From positions 1-64,000 of the forward strand of contig DASUWA010000047.1 in NCBI GenBank assembly GCA_036378675.1: a DNA stretch of 64,000 nt, given 5' to 3'. Position 1 is the first letter of the stretch. Every line of letters starts with the position of its first letter. Both the position numbers and the translations under genes were made by a program. Below the pieces are notes generated by a model. That model had not been told where the DNA came from, did not search any database, and saw only the letters and a list, made by a program, of their open reading frames with translations. The DNA comes from Acidimicrobiales bacterium. Lineage in GTDB: Bacteria > Actinomycetota > Acidimicrobiia > Acidimicrobiales > Palsa-688. Positions 17,181 through 25,304 of the stretch are shown here, in pieces.

Positions 17181-17648
17181 TTAAGCGGGTTGTTCCGCTG
17201 TGAGATGCGCCAGACGGAAGGCGGGGTGCCGGCCGGCGATGGCCGCGATCTCGGAGTCTGACGAATCGGGTCCGACGCCGTCGAAGAACACGCCGGTTTC
17301 CGCCTTCCACTTGCGGAGGTACTCCCGCAGGAGTGGAACCTTCTCCGAGTCGTCAACCTCGGTCGCGATCATGTCCTGCCGGCGCCTGCCGAGGATCAAA
17401 GTGAGCCGCCCGTCCGCCGCTCGCACGTTGCGCACCCACTCGGTCTCACCCCGCGGGGCGACCAGGTAGAGCTCGCCTAGATGCTCGAGAAGATTGACCG
17501 GGGTGCGCCTTGGCTGCCCGCTCTTTCGGCCCCTCACTTCGAGCACACGGGACCCTCTCACGCTGAGGCCCGCAGCGGTCATGCCGGCGACGAGCTGGTT
17601 GAACACGTGCTTGGTAAACCAGCCGGGGCGGCGGTAGTGCCGTGCCAT
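17181..17648 (-). CDS. Deazaflavin (F420)-dependent nitroreductase (DDN) family protein
   Basis: The 155-residue protein matches the DDN/FDOR-A family. It has an N-terminal basic, amphipathic segment, the motif GRKSGQPRRTPVNLLE, then YLVAPRGETEWVRNVRAA, the conserved F420-contact block. Members use reduced F420 to reduce quinones or nitro compounds, or have unknown substrates. ATG 17648 has AGGAGGGAG 7 bases upstream. Presence of this family implies that the organism makes cofactor F420. The gene is divergent from hemB. Confidence 0.85.
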   Translation of the reverse strand: MARHYRRPGWFTKHVFNQLVAGMTAAGLSVRGSRVLEVRGRKSGQPRRTPVNLLEHLGELYLVAPRGETEWVRNVRAADGRLTLILGRRRQDMIATEVDDSEKVPLLREYLRKWKAETGVFFDGVGPDSSDSEIAAIAGRHPAFRLAHLTAEQPA

Positions 17649-17686
17649 AGCAGTCTCCCTCCTAGAGGTTCCTCAGTGCGCGACGG

Positions 17687-17692
17687 TACCTT
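17687..17692 (+). promoter_or_regulatory. -10 box for leaderless hemB mRNA
   Basis: TACCTT fits TANNNT and ends exactly 6 bases before the hemB ATG. No Shine-Dalgarno is present. The mRNA would start at or next to the A of ATG. No clear -35 is visible. Confidence 0.45.
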
Positions 17693-17698
17693 TGTCTC

Positions 17699-18682
17699 AT
17701 GGCCTACCCCGCGACCAGGTTGCGCCGTCTCCGTCGCACGACCGGGATCAGGGACCTCGTCGCCGAGACCACACTGACCCCGGCGGATCTGATCGCGCCG
17801 CTGTTCGTGCGTGAAGGCATCGACCAGCCGCAGCCGATCCCATCGCTTCCGGGGGTGGTGCAGCACACAGTCGAGTCACTCGTCAAGGAGGGCCGCCGGC
17901 TTGCCGGGCTCGGCATCCCGGCGCTCGTGCTGTTCGGCGTGCCGGCGCAAAAGGATCCGGTCGGGAGCGGAGCGTCCGACTCCGACGGAATCGTCCAGGT
18001 CGCGCTTCGACGGTTAGCCGAAGAACTCGGCGATTCGACTGTGCTCATCGCCGACCTGTGCCTCGACGAGTACACCGATCACGGGCACTGCGGGATCCTC
18101 GACGCGCGCGGTCAGGTCGACAACGACCTCACCCTGGAGCGTTACGCCCTAACCGCGATTGCTCAAGCCGGCGCCGGCGCACAGGTGGTTGCCCCGTCGG
18201 GAATGATGGACGGGCAGGTGGGGGCCATACGGCAGGCGTTGGACCGATCGGGTTTCACCGAAGTGGCGATTCTCGCGTACGCGGCCAAGTACGCGTCCGC
18301 TCTGTACGGGCCTTTCCGCGACGCGGTGGACGTGAAGATTGAGGGGGGAGGCGACCGCAAGTCGTACCAGCAGGATCACCGCAATGTCCGCGAAGCGCTG
18401 CGCGAAGTGGAGCTCGACGTGGACGAGGGTGCCGACATGGTCATGGTCAAGCCCGCTCTCGCCTACCTCGACGTGATCTCGGCGGTCCGCCGCAAGTTCG
18501 ACGTGCCTTTGGCCGCCTACCACGTGAGCGGCGAGTACGCCATGATCAAGGCGGCAGCCGAGCGCGGTTGGATCGATGGACCAGCGGTCGCGCTGGAGCA
18601 CACGATCGCCATAAAGCGCGCCGGGGCCGACATGATCCTGACTTACCTCGCCGGTGAGCTGGCTGAAATGCTCCATGGATAA
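17699..18682 (+). CDS. hemB: Delta-aminolevulinic acid dehydratase (porphobilinogen synthase)
   Basis: The 327-residue protein is HemB: it condenses two aminolevulinate molecules to porphobilinogen in the cytosol. It has the metal/active-site stretch DLCLDEYTDHGHCGILD, where the second of the three zinc-ligand Cys positions is Asp. As I recall, that is usual for actinobacterial enzymes. The Schiff-base lysines are in YAAKYASALYGPF and MVMVKPALAYLDV. The C-terminal AYHVSGEYAMIKAA is also conserved. It overlaps hemL by 8 bases. Other haem genes are not in the window. Confidence 0.95.
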   Translation: MAYPATRLRRLRRTTGIRDLVAETTLTPADLIAPLFVREGIDQPQPIPSLPGVVQHTVESLVKEGRRLAGLGIPALVLFGVPAQKDPVGSGASDSDGIVQVALRRLAEELGDSTVLIADLCLDEYTDHGHCGILDARGQVDNDLTLERYALTAIAQAGAGAQVVAPSGMMDGQVGAIRQALDRSGFTEVAILAYAAKYASALYGPFRDAVDVKIEGGGDRKSYQQDHRNVREALREVELDVDEGADMVMVKPALAYLDVISAVRRKFDVPLAAYHVSGEYAMIKAAAERGWIDGPAVALEHTIAIKRAGADMILTYLAGELAEMLHG

Positions 18683-19934
18683 AAGGACCAACGACGCGCT
18701 CTTCGAGCGCGCGCTGCGGGTCATCCCTGGCGGGGTGAACTCGCCAGTGAGGGCTTTCCGATCCGTCGGGGGTGATCCCTACTTCGTCGTCCGTGGCGAA
18801 GGCGCTTATGTATGGGACGTCGAGGGAACCCGTTATCTCGATTACGTCCAGTCGTATGGCGCGTCGATTCTGGGTCACGCCCATCCCAAGGTGATCGATG
18901 CGGTTAAGCGGGCGGCGGCCGAAGGCACGTCGTTCGGCGCGCCGACCGAGCGAGAGGTGCTCCTCGCCGAGGAGATCTGCAGGCGGGTCGAGGGGTGCGA
19001 GCAGGTCCGTCTGGTCAGCAGCGGTACAGAGGCGACCATGTCGGCCGTGCGGCTTGCGCGGGGGGTGACCGGCAGGGACCGGATCGTTCTCTTCGCCGGC
19101 TGCTATCACGGCCACAGCGACGGCCTACTGGCTGGAGGCGGGAGCGGTGTCGCAACTCTCGGGCTTCCGGCGTCGGCGGGAGTTCCGGCGGCTGCTGTCG
19201 CCGACACGGTCGTCACTCCCTACAACGCGGTTCCCGAAATCGGCGCCGACGTTGCGTGCGTGATCGTCGAGCCCGTCGCCGCCAACATGGGTCTGGTGCC
19301 GCCGGCACCCGGCTTTCTCGAAGGTCTCCGTGAGGCCTGCGACCGGGCCGGCGCGTTGCTGATCTTCGACGAGGTGATCACCGGTTTCCGCCTGGCTTAC
19401 GGAGGGGCCGCCGAGGTCTTCGGCGTCCAGCCCGACCTGTGGTGCTTCGGGAAGGTGATCGGCGGCGGCTTGCCCCTGGCGGCCTTCGGGGGGCGCCGCG
19501 ACCTGATGGAGCATCTCGCGCCGGCGGGCGACGTGTACCAGGCGGGGACGTTGTCGGGCAATCCTCTCGCCACTGCGGCCGGGCTGGCCGTGCTTTCCGA
19601 GCTCGACCACTCGAGTTACGCCCAATTGTCGGCGACGGTCGGTCGTTTTGCGGTCGGGCTCTCGGACGTTGTCGGGCCGGACGTCCAGGTCCCTGTCGCC
19701 GGGCCACTGATCGGGGTGTTTTTCGCCAGGCACCCGGTCGTCGATTACGAAGGTTCCAAGACCTCGGCATCAACCGGCCGGTACCCCGCGCTCATGCACG
19801 GCCTGCTCGAACGCGGAGTGGCGATTGCGCCAGGTGCATACGAGGTCTTTTTCCCGAGCCTCGCCCACAGCGAAGCGGATCTTGCCCGCACGGTCGAGGC
19901 CTTCGGCGAGGTTGCCGCGGCTATCCGGGAATGA
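18675..19934 (+). CDS. hemL: Glutamate-1-semialdehyde 2,1-aminomutase
   Basis: The 419-residue PLP enzyme makes 5-aminolevulinate, the HemB substrate. It begins NDALFERALRVIPGGVNSPV. It has SSGTEATMSAVRLAR for phosphate binding, YHGHSDG, LIFDEVITGFR and CFGKVIGGGLP with PLP-lysine K260. ATG 18675 overlaps the hemB stop. A GTG seven codons upstream is possible but would add residues not seen in HemL. Its last 14 bases overlap the convergent reductase gene. Confidence 0.95.
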   Translation: MDKRTNDALFERALRVIPGGVNSPVRAFRSVGGDPYFVVRGEGAYVWDVEGTRYLDYVQSYGASILGHAHPKVIDAVKRAAAEGTSFGAPTEREVLLAEEICRRVEGCEQVRLVSSGTEATMSAVRLARGVTGRDRIVLFAGCYHGHSDGLLAGGGSGVATLGLPASAGVPAAAVADTVVTPYNAVPEIGADVACVIVEPVAANMGLVPPAPGFLEGLREACDRAGALLIFDEVITGFRLAYGGAAEVFGVQPDLWCFGKVIGGGLPLAAFGGRRDLMEHLAPAGDVYQAGTLSGNPLATAAGLAVLSELDHSSYAQLSATVGRFAVGLSDVVGPDVQVPVAGPLIGVFFARHPVVDYEGSKTSASTGRYPALMHGLLERGVAIAPGAYEVFFPSLAHSEADLARTVEAFGEVAAAIRE

Positions 19935-21234
19935 CGCGAGCGAGGGTCGCAAGCGCTTTGTAAGCCGCCTCGGCCGGTCCCATCTCGTCAGGCCGGAGCA
20001 GGTTGGCCATGATCCGGAGCGCCCACTCCATCAGCGTCCGGCTGCGCATGCCCGTCGTAACCAGCGCGCGCATGAGCTCCGGCCTTCCGATCACCTTCAC
20101 GAACGCTCGAGCCACCTTGTAGTACAGCGCGAACTCGGCCTGCAGGCGCTCCTCGTAGGTGTGGAGCGCCAACCCGTCGCCCGAGGAGATAGCCATGTGG
20201 ACCGCGTCAGCCGCATAACGACCCGATTCGTACGCGTAAGCAATCCCCTCACCGTTGAACGGGTTGATGGTCCCGCCGGCGTCGCCAATCACGAGCCAGG
20301 TGGGCCCGGTGTGTGGACCGACCGACATGCCCATTGGAAGCCGGCCGCCTGTTGGCACGCCGCAAGCGGTTTCCGGCCGGATCCCCCACGACGAGGGCGC
20401 GTACTCGCAGAAGCTCTGAAGCAGGTGGGTGGTGTTGACCGCCTTCCACTGATTGAACGTGGAGAGCAGGCCGATTCCCACGTTGATCCGTCCGTCGCCA
20501 ACCGGGAATATCCACCCGTAGCCCGGTAGCACGTTGCCGTTCGCGTCGCGGATGTCGAGCCAGCTGTCGATCCACGGCTCGTCATGGCGCGGCGAGTACC
20601 AGTACCCGCGGATGGCCATGCCCAGCGGGTAGCCGCGGTCGCGGCTCGTCCCGAGCGAACGCCCGAACCTGGAGTTGGCACCGTCGGCGACCACCGTGTA
20701 CCGGGCGCGGACCTCGAGCGTCGTGCCGGTTGAACCGTTGTTCGAGTGACCGTCGGGCGCGTTCTTCTGCTTCACGTACGCCCCGCGCACCAGCCCTCCC
20801 TCGACCACCGGGTGCAGGGCCTCGGTCCCGTCCCAGACCGTAGCGCCCGCCTTCGCCGCTCGTTCGGCAACAAGCGCGTCGAGGTCCTTCCGGGTGATCA
20901 CGTACCCGTACGACGGGAGGGTCGGATGATCCGGCCACTCCAGCTCCAGCGTGCGCCCGAACCCGTGCGAGCGCAGACCCGAGAAACGATGGCCCGTGCC
21001 GGCCAACTCCTCGGACAGGCCCATGTCCTCCAGCTGTTTCACCGAGCGGGGGGTGAGACCGTCGCCGCACGTCTTCTCCCGGGGATACTGCTTCCGCTCC
21101 ACCAGCACGACCTCGTGCCCCTCGCTGGCCAGCCAGTACGCGCACGCAGATCCGGACGGCCCGCCGCCGATCACGAGGACGTCGCAATGGTGGGCCTCCG
21201 GGCGCGCGGAACGGCCAGTGCCGGTGGCTTCCAT
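19921..21234 (-). CDS. Geranylgeranyl reductase family FAD flavoprotein (probable menaquinone reductase)
   Basis: The 437-residue protein starts with a dinucleotide fold, VIGGGPSGSACAYWLA at 21-36, then ERKQYPREKTCGDGLTP, the signature of the geranylgeranyl reductase family. It also has VVADGANSRFGR and the second FAD motif LVIGDAGGTINPFNGEGI. Actinobacterial members such as MenJ saturate the first isoprenoid unit of menaquinone; others act on archaeal or chlorophyll lipids. Position directly divergent from the nuo operon supports quinone modification. The start has no Shine-Dalgarno but has TACATT 6 bases upstream. Confidence 0.8.
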   Translation of the reverse strand: MEATGTGRSARPEAHHCDVLVIGGGPSGSACAYWLASEGHEVVLVERKQYPREKTCGDGLTPRSVKQLEDMGLSEELAGTGHRFSGLRSHGFGRTLELEWPDHPTLPSYGYVITRKDLDALVAERAAKAGATVWDGTEALHPVVEGGLVRGAYVKQKNAPDGHSNNGSTGTTLEVRARYTVVADGANSRFGRSLGTSRDRGYPLGMAIRGYWYSPRHDEPWIDSWLDIRDANGNVLPGYGWIFPVGDGRINVGIGLLSTFNQWKAVNTTHLLQSFCEYAPSSWGIRPETACGVPTGGRLPMGMSVGPHTGPTWLVIGDAGGTINPFNGEGIAYAYESGRYAADAVHMAISSGDGLALHTYEERLQAEFALYYKVARAFVKVIGRPELMRALVTTGMRSRTLMEWALRIMANLLRPDEMGPAEAAYKALATLARVIPG

Positions 21235-21240
21235 ACATGC

Positions 21241-21246
21241 AATGTA
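21241..21246 (-). promoter_or_regulatory. -10 box for leaderless reductase mRNA
   Basis: On the minus strand TACATT ends 6 bases before ATG 21234, matching the TANNNT-N6-start pattern seen at hemB, vapB and others. No -35 is recognisable. Confidence 0.45.
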
Positions 21247-21271
21247 CTAGGCGCGTCTCAGACACAGGCCC

Positions 21272-21323
21272 GTCTGGGACCCAACCCAGACTCCTCCCGA
21301 GCGTGGGGACCCCAACCCCACGC
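21272..21323. repeat. Two related inverted repeats upstream of nuoA
   Basis: GTCTGGG-N6-CCCAGAC (21272-21291) and GCGTGGGG-N7-CCCCACGC (21301-21323) are perfect stems sharing the core GGGACCC(C)AACCC. They sit between the divergent reductase and nuoA, 47 bases before the nuoA ATG. They could be tandem operator sites or leader hairpins. A candidate -10 TAACAT (21356-21361) ends 8 bases before ATG 21370; if that is used, the hairpins are upstream DNA sites. Confidence 0.6.
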
Positions 21324-21369
21324 CCGGCCGTGAATGGTGCAGCCGGTGGTACTACTAACATCGCCGGCG

Positions 21370-21900
21370 ATGCAGCTGTACCTGCCGATCATCCTGCTGC
21401 TGGCGCTCATCGGGCTGTTCGCCGGCGGCTCAGTGGCAGGGTCCCGGATGCTCGGTCCTAAGCGGCCGACCGGAGCGAAGGAAGGGCCGTACGAGTCCGG
21501 CATCGCACCCCGGTTCCTGCCTGCCGCCCGGTTCCCGGTGCGCTTCTACCTGGTGGCGATGATCTTCATCATCTTCGATATCGAGGTGATCTTCCTCTAT
21601 CCGTGGGCCACCAGGTACCACCAGCTTTGGACATTCGGTCTAGGGGAGATGGCGGCGTTCGTGGTCGTCGTGTTCATCGCGTTCGGATACCTGGTCTCAA
21701 ACGGCGCTCTCGACTGGGGACCGAGGACCCGCCGAGGCGGCCGTGCCCCGGTGGAGCTGCTGCGCAGCCCGACGGCGACGGTCAGACGGGTGCCCAGGCC
21801 GTCGGAGCTCTATCAGGGCCCCTCACCCCGCCCGCTCGAAGGCGAAGGCGGGCCCGGTTCGGGCGAGCGACGTTCCGACCGGGAATCCCAGAGAGCCTGA
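21370..21900 (+). CDS. nuoA: NADH-quinone oxidoreductase subunit A
   Basis: The 176-residue membrane subunit of complex I has three helices (residues 3-22, about 55-78 and 88-108). It carries KRPTGAKEGPYESGIAP, which contains the conserved loop whose Cys in other species lies near the quinone channel, and FIIFDIEVIFLYPWA. About 45 polar residues extend the C-terminus beyond typical NuoA. ATG 21370 aligns with family starts; ATG 21334 would add 12 residues. No Shine-Dalgarno is seen, and TAACAT lies 8 bases upstream. It is the first gene of the 14-gene operon. Confidence 0.95.
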   Translation: MQLYLPIILLLALIGLFAGGSVAGSRMLGPKRPTGAKEGPYESGIAPRFLPAARFPVRFYLVAMIFIIFDIEVIFLYPWATRYHQLWTFGLGEMAAFVVVVFIAFGYLVSNGALDWGPRTRRGGRAPVELLRSPTATVRRVPRPSELYQGPSPRPLEGEGGPGSGERRSDRESQRA

Positions 21901-22020
21901 CGAGCCGGGAAGGCAAGCAAAGAAAAGTCTGGCCCCCACTCCGTCGGCGGTTGGCGTTGACCCGCTTCGTCGTCGTAGCTTGCGGGGGTAAACGACCGTC
22001 ACCGCACGGAGAGTCAGCTG

Positions 22021-22566
22021 ATGGGCCTTGAGAACCTCCAGCACAACTTCTTGACCGGCACCCTCGAGGGGTTCGTCAAGTGGGCACGAGCGTCGAGCTC
22101 GTGGGGCGCGAACTTCGGTCTCGCCTGCTGCGCGATGGAAATGATGGCCGCCGGCGCCGCCAACTTCGACCTCGCCCGCTTCGGGATGGAGGTCTTCCGA
22201 GCTTCTCCCCGCCAGGCGGATGTCATGATCGTCGCAGGTCGGCTCAGCCAGAAGATGGCACCCGTGCTCAGGCAGGTTTACGACCAGATGGTGGAGCCCA
22301 AGTGGGTCATATCCATGGGCGTTTGCGCCAGCACCGGCGGGATGTTCAACAACTACGCGCTCGTGCAAGGCGTCGACCAGATCGTCCCAGTTGACGTTTA
22401 CGCGCCGGGGTGTCCGCCTGGTCCCGAAACGCTGATTCACTCCATCCTGACCCTTCACCAGAAGATCAGGACGGGTGAGATCACGCGCAGGGTGTCGACC
22501 GGGAAGGGAGCGGGGATTCACCTCGAGCCGTCCACGGTCCGCCAGCCAGTGCGGCTGCCGGGCTGA
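22021..22566 (+). CDS. nuoB: NADH-quinone oxidoreductase subunit B
   Basis: The 181-residue subunit binds the terminal [4Fe-4S] cluster N2 through C36, C37, C102 and C131 ([30 protein letters not shown]). GGAGAG (22008-22013) stands 7 bases before the ATG. A 120-base gap separates it from nuoA, the largest gap in the operon. No convincing promoter, ORF or terminator is visible in that gap. Confidence 0.97.
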   Translation: MGLENLQHNFLTGTLEGFVKWARASSSWGANFGLACCAMEMMAAGAANFDLARFGMEVFRASPRQADVMIVAGRLSQKMAPVLRQVYDQMVEPKWVISMGVCASTGGMFNNYALVQGVDQIVPVDVYAPGCPPGPETLIHSILTLHQKIRTGEITRRVSTGKGAGIHLEPSTVRQPVRLPG

Positions 22567-22574
22567 GCGTCGAA

Positions 22575-23135
22575 GTGAGCGACACCCCTACCCCAAACCC
22601 CGACGCCCCGATGACGGCGGGGCCGGAGCCCCACGAGACCGAGTCGAGCGCGACGATCGATCACCCCGAGAAGATCAACGGTTGTCCGGTACAGACCCAC
22701 GCCGGCGCAACCGTTGTCCACTGCAACCGCGATCAGTACGTGGACCTGTGCACCGCGCTCAAGGCTGACGGATACGAGATGCCCGTCGGGGTGACCGGCG
22801 TCGACTACCTCACCCACCCCGGCCGGAAGCTGCCCCAGTCCATCACGCCCGAGCGCTTCGAGGTGGTGGTCGAGTTGCTGTCGCTGCGCAAGCGCAGACG
22901 CATTCGCGTCCGGTGCCAGGTTCCCGCGTCCGATCCCGAGGTGCCGACCCTATTCGACCTCTGGCCGGGTGTGGAGGCGCACGAGCGAGAGACTTACGAC
23001 ATGTTCGGGATCCGTTTCGGCGGCCACCCGGATCCTTCCCGAATCCTCATGCCCGAGGATTGGGAGGGGCACCCGCTTCGAAAGGACTACGACGTAGGTC
23101 ACGTGCCCGTGCAGTTCAAAGAGAGTCCGAAATGA
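22575..23135 (+). CDS. nuoC: NADH-quinone oxidoreductase subunit C
   Basis: The 186-residue peripheral-arm subunit contains VTGVDYLTHPG, then the 30-kDa signature HERETYDMFGIRFGGHPD and MPEDWEGHPLRKDY. The first 30 residues are Pro/Glu-rich and probably disordered. It starts with GTG, 9 bases after nuoB, and its stop overlaps the nuoD ATG (ATGA). It is separate from nuoD, unlike the NuoCD fusion of enterobacteria. Confidence 0.95.
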   Translation: MSDTPTPNPDAPMTAGPEPHETESSATIDHPEKINGCPVQTHAGATVVHCNRDQYVDLCTALKADGYEMPVGVTGVDYLTHPGRKLPQSITPERFEVVVELLSLRKRRRIRVRCQVPASDPEVPTLFDLWPGVEAHERETYDMFGIRFGGHPDPSRILMPEDWEGHPLRKDYDVGHVPVQFKESPK

Positions 23136-24583
23136 GCGATACCTCAGAAGACACCGCTACTGCAGGCGATAGTGGCAACGCCACTGCGTCCACGTCCCGA
23201 AAGGTGAGCCTCCTCGACCGGATCCTGGGGCGAGTCCAGCCCGGCGACGACGAGCTGACAGAGCTTCTCGAGACGAAGACCGACGAGGGCTCCCAGGAGA
23301 TGGCGCCGCGGGAGCGGACGAGCGCGCGTGAGATGAGCATCGAGGAAGGAGGATCCGGACTCCTCACTCCCGACGGCATTCACCTCGACAGCATGGATAT
23401 CGACGTCGAGGCCCCCGAGGACGAGACCATGATCCTCAACCTGGGCCCGTCGCATCCGTCCACCCACGGCGTGCTTAGGGTGATGGTCGAGCTCGACGGC
23501 GAGACGGTTCTCAGATCGAAGGCGGTCGTCGGATACCTGCACACAGGCATGGAGAAGACGGCTGAAGAGCTCATGTACCACCAGGGCTCTACCAACGTCA
23601 CCCGGATGGACTACCTGTCGCCGTTCTTCAACGAGCTCGGTTTTTGTCTGAGCGTGGAGAAGCTGCTGGGTTTGGAGATCCCGCCCCGCGCAACGTGGAT
23701 ACGAATGCTGATGTGCGAGTTCAACAGGATCAGCTCGCACCTCTTGTGGATGGCCACCAACGGTTCCGACATCGGTGCGATCAACATGCTCGTTTACGGG
23801 TGGCGTGATCGGGAGATGGTGCTCGCCTTTTTCGAAAAGGTGACCGGGCTCCGCATGAACCACAACTACATACGTCCCGGCGGGGTTGCCGCCGACCTGC
23901 CGGACGGATGGCGCGACGACGTTCTCGCCCTGTGCGAAGCGATCCCGCGCCGCATGGACGAATACGACAACCTGTTGACCGGCCAGCCCATCCTGCAGAA
24001 GCGCCTTCAGGGCGTCGGCCCGATCGACGCGGACACCGCAATCAGCCTCGGCCTCACCGGACCGCTGTTGAGGTCGACCGGCGTCGCCTGGGACCTGAGG
24101 CGCGACCAGCCTTACCTCGCCTACGACGACGTCGACTTCGACGTGATCGTGGGGATCAACGGCGACTGCTGGGACCGCTACGCCATCCGCTTCAACGAGA
24201 TCCGGGAGTCGGTGAGGATCATCGAGCAGATCGTCGACATGATGCCCGAAGGGGACTTCCGCGCTCAGGACAAGAAGGTGACGCCGCCTCCGCGCAACCG
24301 CATCGACGAGTCGATGGAGGCGTTGATTCACCACTTCAAGCTGTACACCGAGGGCTTCAGGGTCCCCGCCGGCGAGGCGTACGTGCCGATAGAGAGTCCT
24401 CGAGGCGAGAGCGGCTGCTACATCGTCTCGGACGGGACGTCCCGGCCCTACAGGATGCACATGCGAGCGGCGAGCTTCGCCAACCTCCAGGCCCTTCCCC
24501 ACCTGGCCCGAGGGTCGCTCATCGCCGACACCATCGCGATCGTCTCCACCATCGACCCCATCTTGGGGGACGTCGACAGGTGA
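23132..24583 (+). CDS. nuoD: NADH-quinone oxidoreductase subunit D
   Basis: The 483-residue subunit lines the quinone site. Core motifs are LNLGPSHPSTHGVLRVMVEL, GYLHTGMEKTAEE, LSPFFNELGF and the C-terminal SPRGESGCYIVSDG and IDPILGDVDR. The first 90 or so residues, before the family core, are acidic and Ser/Thr-rich with no counterpart in typical NuoD of about 400-430 residues. The ATG overlaps the nuoC stop, so the extension is probably translated. A gap of 73 bases follows before nuoE. Confidence 0.96.
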   Translation: MSDTSEDTATAGDSGNATASTSRKVSLLDRILGRVQPGDDELTELLETKTDEGSQEMAPRERTSAREMSIEEGGSGLLTPDGIHLDSMDIDVEAPEDETMILNLGPSHPSTHGVLRVMVELDGETVLRSKAVVGYLHTGMEKTAEELMYHQGSTNVTRMDYLSPFFNELGFCLSVEKLLGLEIPPRATWIRMLMCEFNRISSHLLWMATNGSDIGAINMLVYGWRDREMVLAFFEKVTGLRMNHNYIRPGGVAADLPDGWRDDVLALCEAIPRRMDEYDNLLTGQPILQKRLQGVGPIDADTAISLGLTGPLLRSTGVAWDLRRDQPYLAYDDVDFDVIVGINGDCWDRYAIRFNEIRESVRIIEQIVDMMPEGDFRAQDKKVTPPPRNRIDESMEALIHHFKLYTEGFRVPAGEAYVPIESPRGESGCYIVSDGTSRPYRMHMRAASFANLQALPHLARGSLIADTIAIVSTIDPILGDVDR

Positions 24584-24656
24584 GTCTCGCCATCCCCGGA
24601 CGGGGGCAGCCTCCGGGTTTTGCGGGACGCGTTGCTATGGGCAAGGATCGTCCGAA

Positions 24657-25304
24657 GTGGCTCGGCTGACCCCCGACAATGAGCAACGCGCCCGGGAGCT
24701 GATCTCCCTCTACCCGTACGCGCGGTCTGCTCTGATCCCGATACTGCATGTCCTGCAGGAGCAGGACGGGCATCTCTCCGAAGACGGGATGGGCCACGTC
24801 GCGGAACTGCTGGATCTGTCCACCGCGGAGGTGCGCGGCACGGCCACGTTCTACGACATGTTCCATTTCGAGCCGGTCGGGAAGTACCTGGTCGCGATCT
24901 GCACGAACATCGCCTGCATGCTGCAGGGCGCCTACCGGTTGGTCGAGCACGCAGAGGGACGGCTCGGCGTCGCGCCCGGCGGAACAACCGAGGACGGGAT
25001 GTTCACGCTCGAGGACGCCGAGTGCCTGGCCCTCTGCGGAAACGCTCCGTGCGTCACCGTCAACTGGCGCTTCTTCGGCGACGTCGATCCAGAGAGCTTC
25101 GACCAGCTGATCGAGGACCTGCGAGCGGGGCGCCTCGACGACGAGATACCACTGCACGGGACGCTCAGCCGGGTCCGCCGCGTCACCGCCGGCGCCGGCA
25201 ACACGGCGGCCAGGGAGGCCCAGCCCAACGTCGAGCTCGGGACGAGCCGGACGATGCCGGCGGTTGCGTCCCTGAACGCCGGACATCTGGACGGCCAACA
25301 GTGA
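24657..25304 (+). CDS. nuoE: NADH-quinone oxidoreductase subunit E
   Basis: The 215-residue thioredoxin-fold subunit binds [2Fe-2S] cluster N1a with C82, C87, C123 and C127 (ICTNIACM and LALCGNAPC). It starts at GTG 24657, with AAGGA 9 bases upstream. About 50 residues after the core form a Gly/Ala/Thr-rich tail not found in the E. coli protein. The stop overlaps the nuoF start by GTGA. Confidence 0.95.
   Translation: MARLTPDNEQRARELISLYPYARSALIPILHVLQEQDGHLSEDGMGHVAELLDLSTAEVRGTATFYDMFHFEPVGKYLVAICTNIACMLQGAYRLVEHAEGRLGVAPGGTTEDGMFTLEDAECLALCGNAPCVTVNWRFFGDVDPESFDQLIEDLRAGRLDDEIPLHGTLSRVRRVTAGAGNTAAREAQPNVELGTSRTMPAVASLNAGHLDGQQ

Noticed and set aside
21901-22020. Internal promoter between nuoA and nuoB
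   Set aside because: A TTGACC is present, but no -10 at an acceptable distance follows it. The gap holds nothing that I can support.
23144-24502. 452-codon minus-strand open frame opposite nuoD
   Set aside because: It is antisense to a clear NuoD. The composition (His/Val/Asp-rich) is typical of a high-GC shadow frame and no domain is visible.
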